From positions 8,242,501 through 8,306,500 of the forward strand of contig NC_092569.1 in assembly GCF_037975245.1 (NCBI RefSeq): 64,000 bases of DNA, given 5' to 3'. Below are positions 39,754 through 53,841 of the stretch, piece by piece (positions within the stretch are counted from its first letter, which is position 1; every line of letters starts with the position of its first letter). The translations under genes and the position numbers were made by a program. The notes under the pieces are model-generated. The model had not been told where the DNA came from, ran no database searches, and was given only the letters and a program-made list of their open reading frames with translations. The DNA comes from Apostichopus japonicus (taxonomy: Eukaryota; Echinodermata; Holothuroidea; Aspidochirotida; Stichopodidae).

Positions 39754-40765
39754 TCGATTGATCGATACCGCACATTCGATAGATCGATACTGCGCATTCG
39801 ATTAGTCGATAACGCACATCGATTGATCGATACCGCACATTCTATTGATCGATACTGCGCTTTCGATTTATCGGCACCACGCATTCTATTGATCGGTACT
39901 GCACATTCGACTGATCGGTACCGCACATTCGATTGATCGGTAACGCACATTCGATTGATCGATACCGCATATTCGATTGATCGGTACGGCATATTCGATT
40001 GATCGATACCGCACATTCGATTGATCAATGCTGCACTTTCGATTGATCGATACCGCACATTCGATTGATCGATAACGCATATTCGATTGATCGGTAAAAC
40101 ACATTCGATTGATCGGTACGGCACATTCGACTTTCGGTATCACAGTCGATTGATCGATACATAACATTCGATAGATCAATACTGCACATTCGATTAGTCG
40201 ATAACGCACATCGATTGATCGATACCGCACATTCGATTGATCGATACTGCGCTTTCGATTTATCGGTACCGCAATTTCGATTGATCGGTACCGCACATTC
40301 GATTGATCGGTAACGCACATTCGATTGATCGATTCTCCGCTATCGATTGATCGATACCGCACATTCGATTGATCGGTACCGCACATTCGATTGATCGGTA
40401 ACGCACATTCGATTGATAGATACCGCACATTTGATTGATCGGTACGGCACATTCGATTGATCGATAACGCACATTCGATTGATCGATGCTGCACTTTCGA
40501 TTGATCGGTACCGCACATTCGATTGTTCGGTACCGCACTTTCGATTGATCGATACCGCACATACGATTTATCGGTACCGCACATTCGATTGATCGGTACC
40601 GCACATTCGATTAATCGGTAACGCACATTCTATTGATCGGTACCGCATATTCGATTGATCGGTACCGCACATTCGATTGATCGATACTGCACTTTCGATT
40701 TATCGGTACCGCACATTCGATTGATCGATACCGCACATTCGATTCATCGATACCGCACATTCGAT

Positions 40766-41200
40766 TCATCGATACTGCGCTTTCGATTTATCAGTACCGC
40801 TCATTCGATTGATCGATACCACACATTCGATTGATCGGTACGGCACATTCGATTGACAAATACCGCACATTCGATTGATCGATACGGCACATTCGATTGA
40901 TCGATACGGCACATTCGACTGATCGATACCGCACATTCGATTGATCGATACCGCACATTCGATTGATCGATACCGCACATTCGATTCATCGATATCGAAC
41001 ATTAGACTGATCGATACCACACATTCGATTGATCGATACCGCACATTCGATTGATCGATACGGCACATTCGATTGAACGATACTGCACATTTGACTGATC
41101 GATAACGCACATTCGATTGATCGATGCTGCACTTTCGATTGATCGATACCGCACATTCGATTGATCGATACCGCACATTCGATTGATCGATACCGCACAT
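40766..41200 (+). repeat. Four-copy module, copy 3
   Basis: This lies at offset 2,587 from copy 2. It differs near 40,975-40,995, where type B and CGATTCATCG units replace units of copy 2. Confidence 0.8.
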
Positions 41201-41223
41201 TCGATTGATCGGTACCGCACATT

Positions 41224-41820
41224 CAATTCATCGTTACCGTATATTCGATTGATCGGTAACGCACATTCGATTGATCGGTACCGCACATTCGATTGATCGA
41301 TTCTGCGCTATCGATTGATCGATACCGCACATTCGATTGATCGGTACCGCACATTCGATTGATCGGTAACGCACATTCGATTGATAGATACCGCACATTC
41401 GATTGATCGATACCGCACATTCGATTGATCGATACCGCACATTCGATTGATCGGTACCGCACATTCAATTCATCGTTACCGTATATTCGATTGATCGGTA
41501 ACGCACATTCGATTGATCGGTACCGCACATTCGATTGATCGATTCTGCGCTATCGATTGATCGATACCGCACATTCGATTGATCGGTACCGCACATTCGA
41601 TTGATCGATACCGCACATTCGATTGATCGGTACCGCACATTCAATTCATCGTTACCGTATATTCGATTGATCGGTAACGCACATTCGATTGATCGGTACC
41701 GCACATTCGATTGATCGATTCTGCGCTATCGATTGATCGATACCGCACATTCGATTGATCGGTACCGCACATTCGATTGATCGGTAACGCACATTCGATT
41801 GATAGATACCGCACATTTGA
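41224..41820 (+). repeat. Triplicated CAATTCATCG block
   Basis: Three copies of the landmark pair start at 41,224, 41,466 and 41,642. The 242-bp spacing (11 units) contains an extra GATAGATACC stretch that the 176-bp copies lack. Confidence 0.82.
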
Positions 41821-42600
41821 TTGATCGGTACCGCACATTCGATTGATCGATAACGCACATTCGATTGATCGATGCTGCACTTTCGATTGATCGGTACCGC
41901 ACATTCGATTGTTCGGTACCGCACTTTCGATTGATCGATAACGCACATTCGATTGATCGATACCGCACATTCGATTGATCGGTACGGCACATTCGATTGA
42001 CAAATACCGCATATTCGATTGATCGGTACGGCATATTCGATTGATCGATAACGCACATTCGATTGATCGATGCTGCACTTTCGATTGATCGATACCGCAC
42101 ATTCGATTGATCGATAACGCACATTCGATTGATCGGTAACACACATTCGATTGATCGGTACGGCACATTCGATTTTCGGTATCACAGTCGATTGATCGAT
42201 ACAGCACATTCGATAGATCGATACTGCACATTCGATTAGTCGATAACGCACATCGATTGATCGATACCGCACATTCGATTGATCGAAACTGCGCTTTCGA
42301 TTTATCGGTACCGCACATTCGATTGATCGGTACCGCACATTCGATTGATCGGTAACGCACATTCGATTGATCGGTACCGCACATTCGATTGATCGATTCT
42401 GCGCTATCGATTGATCGATACCGCACATTCGATTGATCGGTACCGCACATTCGATTGATCGGTAACGCACATTCGATTGATAGATACCGCACATTTGATT
42501 GATCGGTACGGCACATTCGATTGATCGATAACGCACATTCGATTGATCGATGCTGCACTTTCGATTGATCGGTACCGCACATTCGATTGTTCGGTACCGC
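41641..42600 (+). repeat. Module of about 0.95 kb, copy 2 of 3
   Basis: This is a near-exact counterpart of 38,812 to about 39,770 at an offset of 2,829, including the 19-bp unit at 42,170. Confidence 0.8.
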
Positions 42601-43241
42601 ACTTTCGATTGATCGATAACGCACATTCGATTGATCGATACCGCACATTCGATTGATCGGTACGGCACATTCGATTGACAAATACCGCACATTCGATTGA
42701 TCGGTACCGCACATTCGATTGATCGATACTGCGCGTTCGATTGATCGATACCGTGCTTTCGATTGATCGATACCGCACATTCGATTGATCGATACCGCAC
42801 ATTCGACTGATCGATACTGCGCATTGGATTAGTCGATAACGCACATCGATTGATCGATACCGCACATTCTATTGATCGATACTGCGCTTTCGATTTATCG
42901 GTACCACGCATTCTATTGATCGGTACTGCACATTCGACTGATCGGTACCGCACATTCGATTGACAAATACCGCACATTCGATTGATCGGTAACACACATT
43001 CGATTGATCGGTACCGCACATTCGATTGATCGATACTGCGATATAGATTTATCGGTACCGCACATTCGATTGATCGGTACCGCACGTTCGATTGATCGAT
43101 ACCGCACATTCGATTGATCGATACCGCACATTCGATAGATCGATACTGCGCATTCGATTAGTCGATAACGCACATCGATTGATCGATACCGCACATTCTA
43201 TTGATCGATACTGCGCTTTCGATTTATCGGTACCACGCATT

Positions 43242-43960
43242 CTATTGATCGGTACTGCACATTCGACTGATCGGTACCGCACATTCGATTGACAAATACC
43301 GCACATTCGATTGATCGGTACCGCTCATTCGATTAATCGGTACGGCATATTCGATTGATCGATAACGCACATTCGATTGATCGATGCTGCACTTTCGATT
43401 GATCGATAACGCACATTCGATTGATCGATACCGCACATTCGATTGATCGGTACGGCACATTCGATTGACAAATACCGCACATTCGATTGATCGGTACCGC
43501 ACATTCGATTGATCGATACTGCGCGTTCGATTGCTCGATACCGCACATTCGATTAATCGATACCGCACATTCGATTGATCGATACCGCACATTCGATAGA
43601 TCGATACTGCGCATTCGATTAGTCGATAACGCACATCGATTGATCGATACCGCACATTCTATTGATCGATACTGCGCTTTCGATTTATCGGTACCACGCA
43701 TTCTATTGATCGGTACTGCACATTCGACTGATCGGTACCGCACATTCGATTGATCGGTAACGCACATTCGGTTGATCGATACCGCTAATTCGATTGATCG
43801 GTACGGCATATTCGATTGATCGATACCGCACATTCGATTGATCGATGCTGCACTTTCGATTGATCGATACCGCACATTCGACTGATCGATAACGCACATT
43901 CGATTGATCGGTAACACACATTCGATTGATCGGTACGGCACTTTCGATTTTCGGTATCAC
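43242..43960 (+). repeat. Recurrent 0.72-kb module, copy 3
   Basis: This lies at offset 7,981 from copy 1 and ends at the 19-bp unit at 43,945. The units before the 19-bp unit differ slightly (CTAATTCG near 43,785, GGTTGATCG near 43,770). The match with copy 5 continues well beyond this module, to about 44,800. Confidence 0.8.
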
Positions 43961-45141
43961 AGTCGATTGATCGATACCGCACATTCGATAGATCGATACT
44001 GCACATTCGATTAGTCGATAACGCACATCGATTGATCGATACCGCACATTCGATTGTTCGATACTGCGCTTTCGATTTATCGGTACCGCACATTCGATTG
44101 ATCGGTACCGCACATTCGATTGATTGGTAACGCACATTCGATTGATCGGTACCGCACATTCGATTGATCGATTCTCCGCTATCGATTGATCGATACCGCA
44201 CATTCGATTGATCGGTACCGCACATTCGATTGATCGATAACGCACATTCGATTGATAGATACCGCACATTTGATTGATCGGTACGGCACATTCGATTGAT
44301 CGATAACGCACATTCGATTGATCGATGCTGCACTTTCGATTGATCGGTACCGCACATTCGATTGTTCGGTACCGCACTTTCGATTGATCGATAACGCTCA
44401 TTCGATTGATCGATACCGCACATTCGATTGATCGGTACGGCACATTCGATTGACAAATACCGCACATTCGATTGATCGGTACGGCACATTCGATTGATCG
44501 ATACTGCGCGTTCGATTGATCGATACCGCACATTCGATTGATCGGTACGGCATATTCGATTGATCGATAACGCACATTCGATTGATCGATGATGCACTTT
44601 CGATTGATCGATACCGCACATTCGATTGATCGATAACACACATTCGATTGATCGGTACGGCACATTCGATTTTCGGAATCACAGTCGATTGATCGATACA
44701 GCACATTCGATAGATCGATACCGCACATTCGATTAGTCGATAACGCACATCGATTGATCGATACCGCACATTCGATTGATCGATACTGCGCTTTCGATTT
44801 ATTTGTACCACGTATTCGATTGATCGATACCGCTAATTCGACTGATCGGTACCGCACATTCGATTGATCGATAACGCACATTCGATTTATCGGTACCGAA
44901 CATTCGATTGATCGGTAACGAACATTCGATTCATCGATACCGCACATTCGATTGATCGGTACGGCACATTCGATTGACAAATACCGCACATTCGATAGAT
45001 CGATACTGCGCATTCGATTAGTCGATAACGCACATCGATTGATCGATACCGCACATTCGATTGATCGGTACCGCACATTCGATTGATCGATACCGCACAT
45101 TCGATTGATCGGTACCGCACATACGATTGATCGATACTGCG

Positions 45142-47027
45142 CTATCGATTTATCGGTACCGCACATTCGATTGATCGGTACCGCACATTCGATTGATCAG
45201 TAGCGCACATTCGATTGATCGATACCGCATATTCGATTGATCGATACCGCACATTCGATAGATCGATACTGCGCATTCGATTAGTCGATAACGCACATCG
45301 ATTGATCGATACCGCACTTTCGATTGATCGATACTGCGCTTTCGATTTATCGGTACCGAACATTCGATTGATCGATACCGCACATTCGATTGATCGATAC
45401 TGCACATTCGATTGATCGATACAACACATTCGATTGATCGGTACCGAACATTCGATTGATCGGTACCGCACATACGATTGATCGGTAACGCACATTCGAC
45501 TGATCCATACCGCACATTCGATTGATTGGTACCGCACATTCGATTGATCGATACCGCACATTCGATTGATCGATACCGCACATTCGATTGATCGATACCG
45601 CACATTCGATTGGACGATACTGCACATTCGATTAGTCGATAACGCAAAATGATTGTTCGGTACCGCACATTCGATTGATCGATACGGCAAATTCGATTGA
45701 TAGATACCGCACATTCGACTGATCGATACAGCACATTCGATTGATCGATACCGCACATTCGATTGATCGATGCCGCACATGCGATTGAAAGATACCGCAC
45801 ATTCGATTGATCGATAACGCACATTCGATTTATCGGTACCGAACATTCGATTGATCGGTAACGCACATTCGATTCATCGATACCGCACATTCGATTGATC
45901 GGTACGGCACATTCGATTGACAAATACCGCACATTCGATAGATCGATACTGCGCATTCGATTGATCGATAACGCACATCGATTGATCGATACCGCACATT
46001 CGATTGATCGGTACCGCACATTCGATTGATCGATACCGCACATTCGATTGATCGGTACCGCACATACGATTGATCGATACTGCGCTATCGATTTATCGGT
46101 ACCGCACATTCGATTGATCGGTACCGCACATTCGATTGATCAGTAGCGCACATTCGATTGATCGATACCGCATATTCGATTGATCGATACCGCACATTCG
46201 ATAGATCGATACTGCGCATTCGATTAGTCGATAACGCACATCGATTGATCGATACCGCACTTTCGATTGATCGATACTGCGCTTTCGATTTATCGGTACC
46301 GAACATTCGATTGATCGATACCGCACATTCGATTGATCGATACTGCACATTCGATTGATCGATACAACACATTCGATTGATCGGTACCGAACATTCGATT
46401 GATCGGTACCGCACATACGATTGATCGGTAACGCACATTCGACTGATCCATACCGCAGATTCGATTGATTGGTACCGCACATTCGATTGATCGATACCGC
46501 ACATTCGATTGATTGATACCGCACATTCGATTGATCGATACCGCACATTCGATTGAACGATACTGCACATTCGATTAGTCGATAACGCAAAATGATTGAT
46601 CGGTACCGCACATTCGATTGATCGATACGGCAAATTCGATTGATAGATACCGCACATTCGTCTGATCGATACAGCACATTCGATTGATCGATACCGCACA
46701 TTCGATTGATCGATGCCGCACATGCGATTGAAAGATACTGCACATTCGATTAGTCGATAACGCAAATCGATTGATCGGTACCGCACATTCGATTGATCGA
46801 TACGGCAAATTCGATTGATCGGTACCGCACATTCGATTGATCGGTACGGCACATTCGATTGACAAATACCGCACATTCGATTGATCGATACCGCACAATC
46901 GATTGATCGAAACCGCACATTTGATTGATCGATACCGCACATTCGACTGATCGATACCGCACATTCGATTGATCGATACCGAACATTCGATTGATCGATA
47001 ACACACATTCTATTTATCGATACTGCG
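45142..47027 (+). repeat. 943-bp tandem duplication
   Basis: Copies are about 45,142-46,084 and 46,085-47,027 (43 monomers less three bases). Landmarks repeat exactly, e.g. 45,215/46,158 and 45,347/46,290. Copy two has a one-base difference near 46,454 (CGCAGATT versus CGCACATT). A third copy lies at about 52,074-53,008, offset 5,981 from copy two. Confidence 0.82.
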
Positions 47028-47227
47028 CTTTCGATTTATCGGTACCACGCATTCGATAGATCGATACTGCACATTCGATTAGTCGATAACGCACATCGAT
47101 TGATCGATACCGCACATTCGATTGATCGATACTGCGCATTCGATTAGTCGATAACGCACATCGATTGATCGATACCGCACATTCTATTGATCGATACTGC
47201 GCTTTCGATTTATCGGTACCACGCATT

Positions 47228-47946
47228 CTATTGATCGGTACTGCACATTCGACTGATCGGTACCGCACATTCGATTGACAAATACCGCACATTCGATTGA
47301 TCGGTACCGCTCATTCGATTAATCGGTACGGCATATTCGATTGATCGATAACGCACATTCGATTGATCGATGCTGCACTTTCGATTGATCGATAACGCAC
47401 ATTCGATTGATCGATACCGCACATTCGATTGATCGGTACGGCACATTCGATTGACAAATACCGCACATTCGATTGATCGGTACCGCACATTCGATTGATC
47501 GATACTGCGCGTTCGATTGCTCGATACCGCACATTCGATTAATCGATACCGCACATTCGATTGATCGATACCGCACATTCGATAGATCGATACTGCGCAT
47601 TCGATTAGTCGATAACGCACATCGATTGATCGATACCGCACATTCTATTGATCGATACTGCGCTTTCGATTTATCGGCACCACGCATTCTATTGATCGGT
47701 ACTGCACATTCGACTGATCGGTACCGCACATTCGATTGATCGGTAACGCACATTCGATTGATCGATACCGCATATTCGATTGATCGGTAAGGCATATTCG
47801 ATTGATCGATACCGCACATTCGATTGATCAATGCTGCACTTTCGATTGATCGATACCGCACATTCGATTGATCGATAACGCATATTCGATTGATCGGTAA
47901 CACACATTCGATTGATCGGTACGGCACATTCGATTTTCGGTATCAC
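47228..47946 (+). repeat. Recurrent 0.72-kb module, copy 4
   Basis: This lies at offset 11,967 from copy 1. One private change is GTAAGGCATA near 47,790 where the others have GTACGGCATA. Confidence 0.82.
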
Positions 47947-48656
47947 AGTCGATTGATCGATACATCACATTCGATAGATCGATACTGCACATTCGATTAG
48001 TCGATAACGCACATCGATTGATCGATACCGCACATTCGATTGATCGATACTGCGCTTTCGATTTATCGGTACCGCAATTTCGATTGATCGGTACCGCACA
48101 TTCGATTGATCGGTAACGCACATTCGATTGATCGATTCTCCGCTATCGATTGATCGATACCGCACATTCGATTGATCGGTACCGCACATTCGATTGATCG
48201 GTAACGCACATTCGATTGATAGATACCGCACATTTGATTGATCGGTACGGCACATTCGATTGATCGATAACGCACATTCGATTGATCGATGCTGCACTTT
48301 CGATTGATCGGTACCGCACATTCGATTGTTCGGTACCGTACATTCGATTGTTCGGTACCGCACTTTCGATTGATCGATAACGCACATTCGATTGATCGAT
48401 ACCGCACATTCGATTGATCGGTACGGCACATTCGATTGATCGATACCGCACATACGATTTATCGGTACCGCACATTCGATTGATCGGTACCGCACATTCG
48501 ATTAATCGGTAACGCACATTCTATTGATCGGTACCGCATATTCGATTGATCGGTACCGCACATTCGATTGATCGATACTGCACTTTCGATTTATCGGTAC
48601 CGCACATTCGATTGATCGATACCGCACATTCGATTCATCGATACCGCACATTCGAT

Positions 48657-49091
48657 TCATCGATACTGCGCTTTCGATTTATCAGTACTGCTCATTCGAT
48701 TGATCGATACCACACATTCGATTGATCGGTACGGCACATTCGATTGACAAATACCGCACATTCGATTGATCGATACGGCACATTCGATTGATCGATACGG
48801 CACATTCGACTGATCGATACCGCACATTCGATTGATCGATACCGCACATTCGATTGATCGAAACCGCACATTCGATTGATCGATATCGAACATTAGACTG
48901 ATCGATACCACACATTCGATTGATCGATACCGCACATTCGATTGATCGATACGGCACATTCGATTGAACGATACTGCACATTTGACTGATCGATAACGCA
49001 CATTCGATTGATCGATGCTGCACTTTCGATTGATCGATACCGCACATTCGATTGATCGATACCGCACATTCGATTGATCGATACCGCACAT
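48657..49091 (+). repeat. Four-copy module, copy 4
   Basis: This lies at offset 10,478 from copy 2. A private change near 48,688 reads CAGTACTGCTC where the others have CAGTACCGCTC. Confidence 0.8.
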
Positions 49092-50187
49092 TCGATTGAT
49101 CGGTACCGCACATTCAATTCATCGTTACCGTATATTCGATTGATCGGTAACGCACATTCGATTGATCGGTACCGCACATTCGATTGATCGATTCTGCGCT
49201 ATCGATTGATCGATACCGCACATTCGATTGATCGGTACCGCACATTCGATTGATCGGTAACGCACATTCGATTGATAGATACCGCACATTTGATTGATCG
49301 GTACCGCACATTCGAGTGATCGATAACGCACATTCGATTGATCGATGCTGCACTTTCGATTGATCGATACCGCACATTCGATTGATCGATAACGCACATT
49401 CGATTGATCGGTAACACACATTCGATTGATCGGTACGGCACATTCGATTTTCGGTATCACAGTCGATTGATCGATACAGCACATTCGATAGATCGATACT
49501 GCACATTCGATTAGTCGATAACGCACATCGATTGATCGATACCGCACATTCGATTGATCGAAACTGCGCTTTCGATTTATCAGTACCGCACATTCGATTG
49601 ATCGGTACCGCACATTCGATTGATCGGTAACGCACATTCGATTGATCGGTACCGCACATTCGATTGATCGATTCTGCGCTATCGATTGATCGATACCGCA
49701 CATTCGATTGATCGGTACCGCACATTCGATTGATCGGTAACGCACATTCGATTGATAGATACCGCACATTTGATTGATCGGTACGGCACATTCGATTGAT
49801 CGATAACGCACATTCGATTGATCGATGCTGCACTTTCGATTAATCGGTACCGCACATTCGATTGTTCGGTACCGCACTTTCGATTGATCGATAACGCACA
49901 TTCGATTGATCGATACCGCACATTCGATTGATCGGTACGGCACATTCGATTGACAAATACCGCACATTCGATTGATCGGTACCGCACATTCGATTGATCG
50001 ATACTGCGCGTTCGATTGATCGAAACCGTGCTTTCGATTGATCGATACCGCACATTCGATTGATCGATACCGCACATTCGATAGATCGATACTGCGCATT
50101 CGATTAGTCGATAACGCACATCGATTGATCGATACCGCACATTCTATTAATCGATACTGCGCTTTCGATTTATCGGTACCACGCATT

Positions 50188-50906
50188 CTATTGATCGGTA
50201 CTGCACATTCGACTGATCGGTACCGCACATTCGATTGACAAATACCGCACATTCGATTGATCGGTACCGCTCATTCGATTAATCGGTACGGCATATTCGA
50301 TTGATCGATAACGCACATTCGATTGATCGATGCTGCACTTTCGATTAATCGATAACGCACATTCGATTGATCGATACCGCACATTCGATTGATCGGTACG
50401 GCACATTCGATTGACAAATACCGCACATTCGATTGATCGGTACCGCACATTCGATTGATCGATACTGCGCGTTCGATTGCTCGATACCGCACATTCGATT
50501 AATCGATACCGCACATTCGATTGATCGATACCGCACATTCGATAGATCGATACTGCGCATTCGATTAGTCGATAACGCACATCGATTGATCGATACCGCA
50601 CATTCTATTGATCGATACTGCGCTTTCGATTTATCGGTACCACGCATTCTATTGATCGGTACTGCACATTCGACTGATCGGTACCGCACATTCGATTGAT
50701 CGGTAACGCACATTCGATTGATCGATACCGCATATTCGATTGATCGGTACGGCATATTCGATTGATCGATACCGCACATTCGATTGATCGATGCTGCAAT
50801 TTCGATTGATCGATACCGCACATTCGATTGATCGATAACGCACATTCGATTGATCGGTAACACACATTCGATTGATCGGTACGGCACTTTCGATTTTCGG
50901 TATCAC
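50188..50906 (+). repeat. Recurrent 0.72-kb module, copy 5
   Basis: This lies at offset 14,927 from copy 1 and 6,946 from copy 3. With copy 3 it starts a longer shared stretch, about 43,242-44,811 with about 50,188-51,998, broken by an insertion of several monomers in the second. Confidence 0.8.
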
Positions 50907-51633
50907 AGTCGATTGATCGATACAGCACATTCGATAGATCGATACTGCACATTCGATTAGTCGATAACGCACATCGATTGATCGATACCGCACATTCGAT
51001 TGTTCGATACTGCGCTTTCGATTTATCGGTACCGCACATTCGATTGATCGGTACCGCACATTCGATTGATTGGTAACGCACATTCGATTGATCGGTACCG
51101 CACATTCGATTGATCGATTCTCCGCTATCGATTGATCGATACCGCACATTCGATTGATCGGTACCGCACATTCGATTGATCGGTAACGCACATTCGATTG
51201 ATAGATACCGCACATTTGATTGATCGGTACGGCACATTCGATTGATCGATAACGCACATTCGATTGATCGATGCTGCACTTTCGATTGATCGGTACCGCA
51301 CATTCAATTGTTCGGTACGGCACTTTCGATTGATCGATAACGCTCATTCGATTGATCGATACCGCACATTCGATTGATCGGTACGGCACATTCGATTGAC
51401 AAATACCGCACATTCGATTGATCGGTACGGCACATTCGATTGATCGATACTGCGCGTTCGATTGATCGATACCGCACATTAGATTGATCGATACCGCACA
51501 TTCGATAGATCGATACTGCGCATTCGATTAGTCGATAACGCACATCGATTGATCGATACCGCACATTCGATTGATCGATACCGCACATTCTATTGATCGA
51601 TACTGCGCTTTCGATTTATCGGTACCACGCATT

Positions 51634-53841
51634 CTATTGATCGGTACTGCACATTCGACTGATCGGTACCGCACATTCGATTGATCGGTAACGCACATTC
51701 GATTGATCGATACCGCATATTCGATTGATCGGTACGGCATATTCGATTGATCGATAACGCACATTCGATTGATCGATGATGCACTTTCGATTGATCGATA
51801 CCGCACATTCGATTGATCGATAACACACATTCGATTGATCGGTACGGCACATTCGATTTTCGGAATCACAGTCGATTGATCGATACAGCACATTCGATAG
51901 ATCGATACCGCACATTCGATTAGTCGATAACGCACATCGATTGATCGATACCGCACATTCGATTGATCGATACTGCGCTTTCGATTTATTTGTACCACGT
52001 ATTCGATTGATCGATACCGCTAATTCGACTGATCGGTACCGCACATTCGATTGATCGATAACGCACATTCGATTTATCGGTACCGAACATTCGATTGATC
52101 GGTAACGAACATTCGATTCATCGATACCGCACATTCGATTGATCGGTACGGCACATTCGATTGACAAATACCGCACATTCGATAGATCGATACTGCGCAT
52201 TCGATTAGTCGATAACGCACATCGATTGATCGATACCGCACTTTCGATTGATCGATACTGCGCTTTCGATTTATCGGTACCGAACATTCGATTGATCGAT
52301 ACCGCACATTCGATTGATCGATACTGCACATTCGATTGATCGATACAACACATTCGATTGATCGGTACCGAACATTCGATTGATCGGTACCGCACATACG
52401 ATTGATCGGTAACGCACATTCGACTGATCCATACCGCAGATTCGATTGATTGGTACCGCACATTCGATTGATCGATACCGCACATTCGATTGATCGATAC
52501 CGCACATTCGATTGATCGATACCGCACATTCGATTGAACGATACTGCACATTCGATTAGTCGATAACGCAAAATGATTGATCGGTACCGCACATTCGATT
52601 GATCGATACGGCAAATTCGATTGATAGATACCGCACATTCGACTGATCGATACAGCACATTCGATTGATCGATACCGCACATTCGATTGATCGATGCCGC
52701 ACATGCGATTGAAAGATACTGCACATTCGATTAGTCGATAACGCAAATCGATTGATCGGTACCGCACATTCGATTGATCGATACGGCAAATTCGATTGAT
52801 CGGTACCGCACATTCGATTGATCGGTACGGCACATTCGATTGACAAATACCGCACATTCGATTGATCGATACCGCACATTCGATTGATCGAAACCGCACA
52901 TTTGATTGATCGATACCGCACATTCGACTGATCGATACCGCACATTCGATTGATCGATACCGAACATTCGATTGATCGATAACACACATTCTATTGATCG
53001 ATACTGCGCTTTCGATTGATCGGTACCACGCATTCGATAGATCGATACTGCACATTCGATTAGTCGATAACGCACATCGATTGATCGATACCGCACATTC
53101 GATTGATCGATACTGCGCTTTCGATTTATCGGTACCGCACATTCGATTGATCGATAACACACATTCTATTGATCGATACTGCGCTTTCGATTTATCGATA
53201 CCGCACATTCGATAGATCGATACTGCACATTCGATTAGTCGATAACGCACATCGATTGATCGATACCGCACATTCGATTGATCGATACTGCGCTTTCGAT
53301 TTATCGGTACCGCACATTCGATTGATCGGTAACGCAAATTCGATTGATCGGTACCGCACATTCGATTGATCGATACCGCACATTCGATTGATCGATACCG
53401 CACATTCGATTGAACGATACTGCACATTCGATTAGTCGATAACGCAAATCGATTGATCGGTACCGCACATTCGATTGATCGATACGGCAAATACGATTGA
53501 TAGATACCGCACATTCGACTGATCGATACAGCACATTCGATTGATCGATACCGCACGTTCGATTGATCGATGCCGCACATGCGATTGAAAGATACTGCAC
53601 ATTCGATTAGTCGATAACGCAAATCGATTGATCGGTACCGCACATTCGATTGATCGATACGGCAAATTCGATTGATCGGTACCGAACATTCGATTGATCG
53701 GTACGGCACAATCGATTGACAAATACCGCACATTCGATTGATCGATACCGCACATTCGACTGATCGATAACGCACATTCGATTGATCGATACCGAACATT
53801 CGATTGATCGATGACACACATTCGATTGATCGGTACGGCAC
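51634..53841 (-). other. Longest stop-free frame (735 codons), not a gene
   Basis: This minus-strand frame is open for 735 codons but is pure satellite. Its translation is a chain of the 22-residue repeat, with pieces RYRSIECAV, INRMC and DQSNV, and the other two frames give the same peptide wherever they are open. There is no signal peptide, non-repeat domain or codon-position bias: each base of the monomer occupies all three codon positions in successive units. It runs across the third 943-bp module copy and into the next repeat without regard to module edges. It should not be annotated as a coding sequence. Confidence 0.93.
52074..53008 (+). repeat. Third copy of the 943-bp module
   Basis: This matches 46,093-47,027 at an offset of 5,981 (46,158/52,139, 46,290/52,271, 46,575/52,556), with few base changes. 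Confidence 0.8.

Larger units (their letters stand above)
25561..53330 (+). repeat. Domain II: mosaic of GACAAATACC-containing modules
   Basis: The base unit and orientation are unchanged, but the variant set shifts. Monomers reading CGATTGACAAATACC are frequent from about 26,440 onwards, having appeared in domain I only near 6,560 and 17,145 in altered form. Units with ATACGGCAC and the canonical 19-bp unit also become common. Modules of 0.7-1.9 kb recur in changing order instead of one long HOR. The boundaries are gradual, and some domain I marks (ATACAACAC, ATATCGCAC) persist in places. Confidence 0.75.

Noticed and set aside
51634-53841. Minus-strand protein genes encoding a 22-residue repeat protein
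   Set aside because: All three frames of the strand are open and give the same peptide, the frame rotates by one base per monomer, frame ends fall at variant monomers that happen to carry a stop, and no non-repeat sequence or start context exists. These are satellite artefacts.
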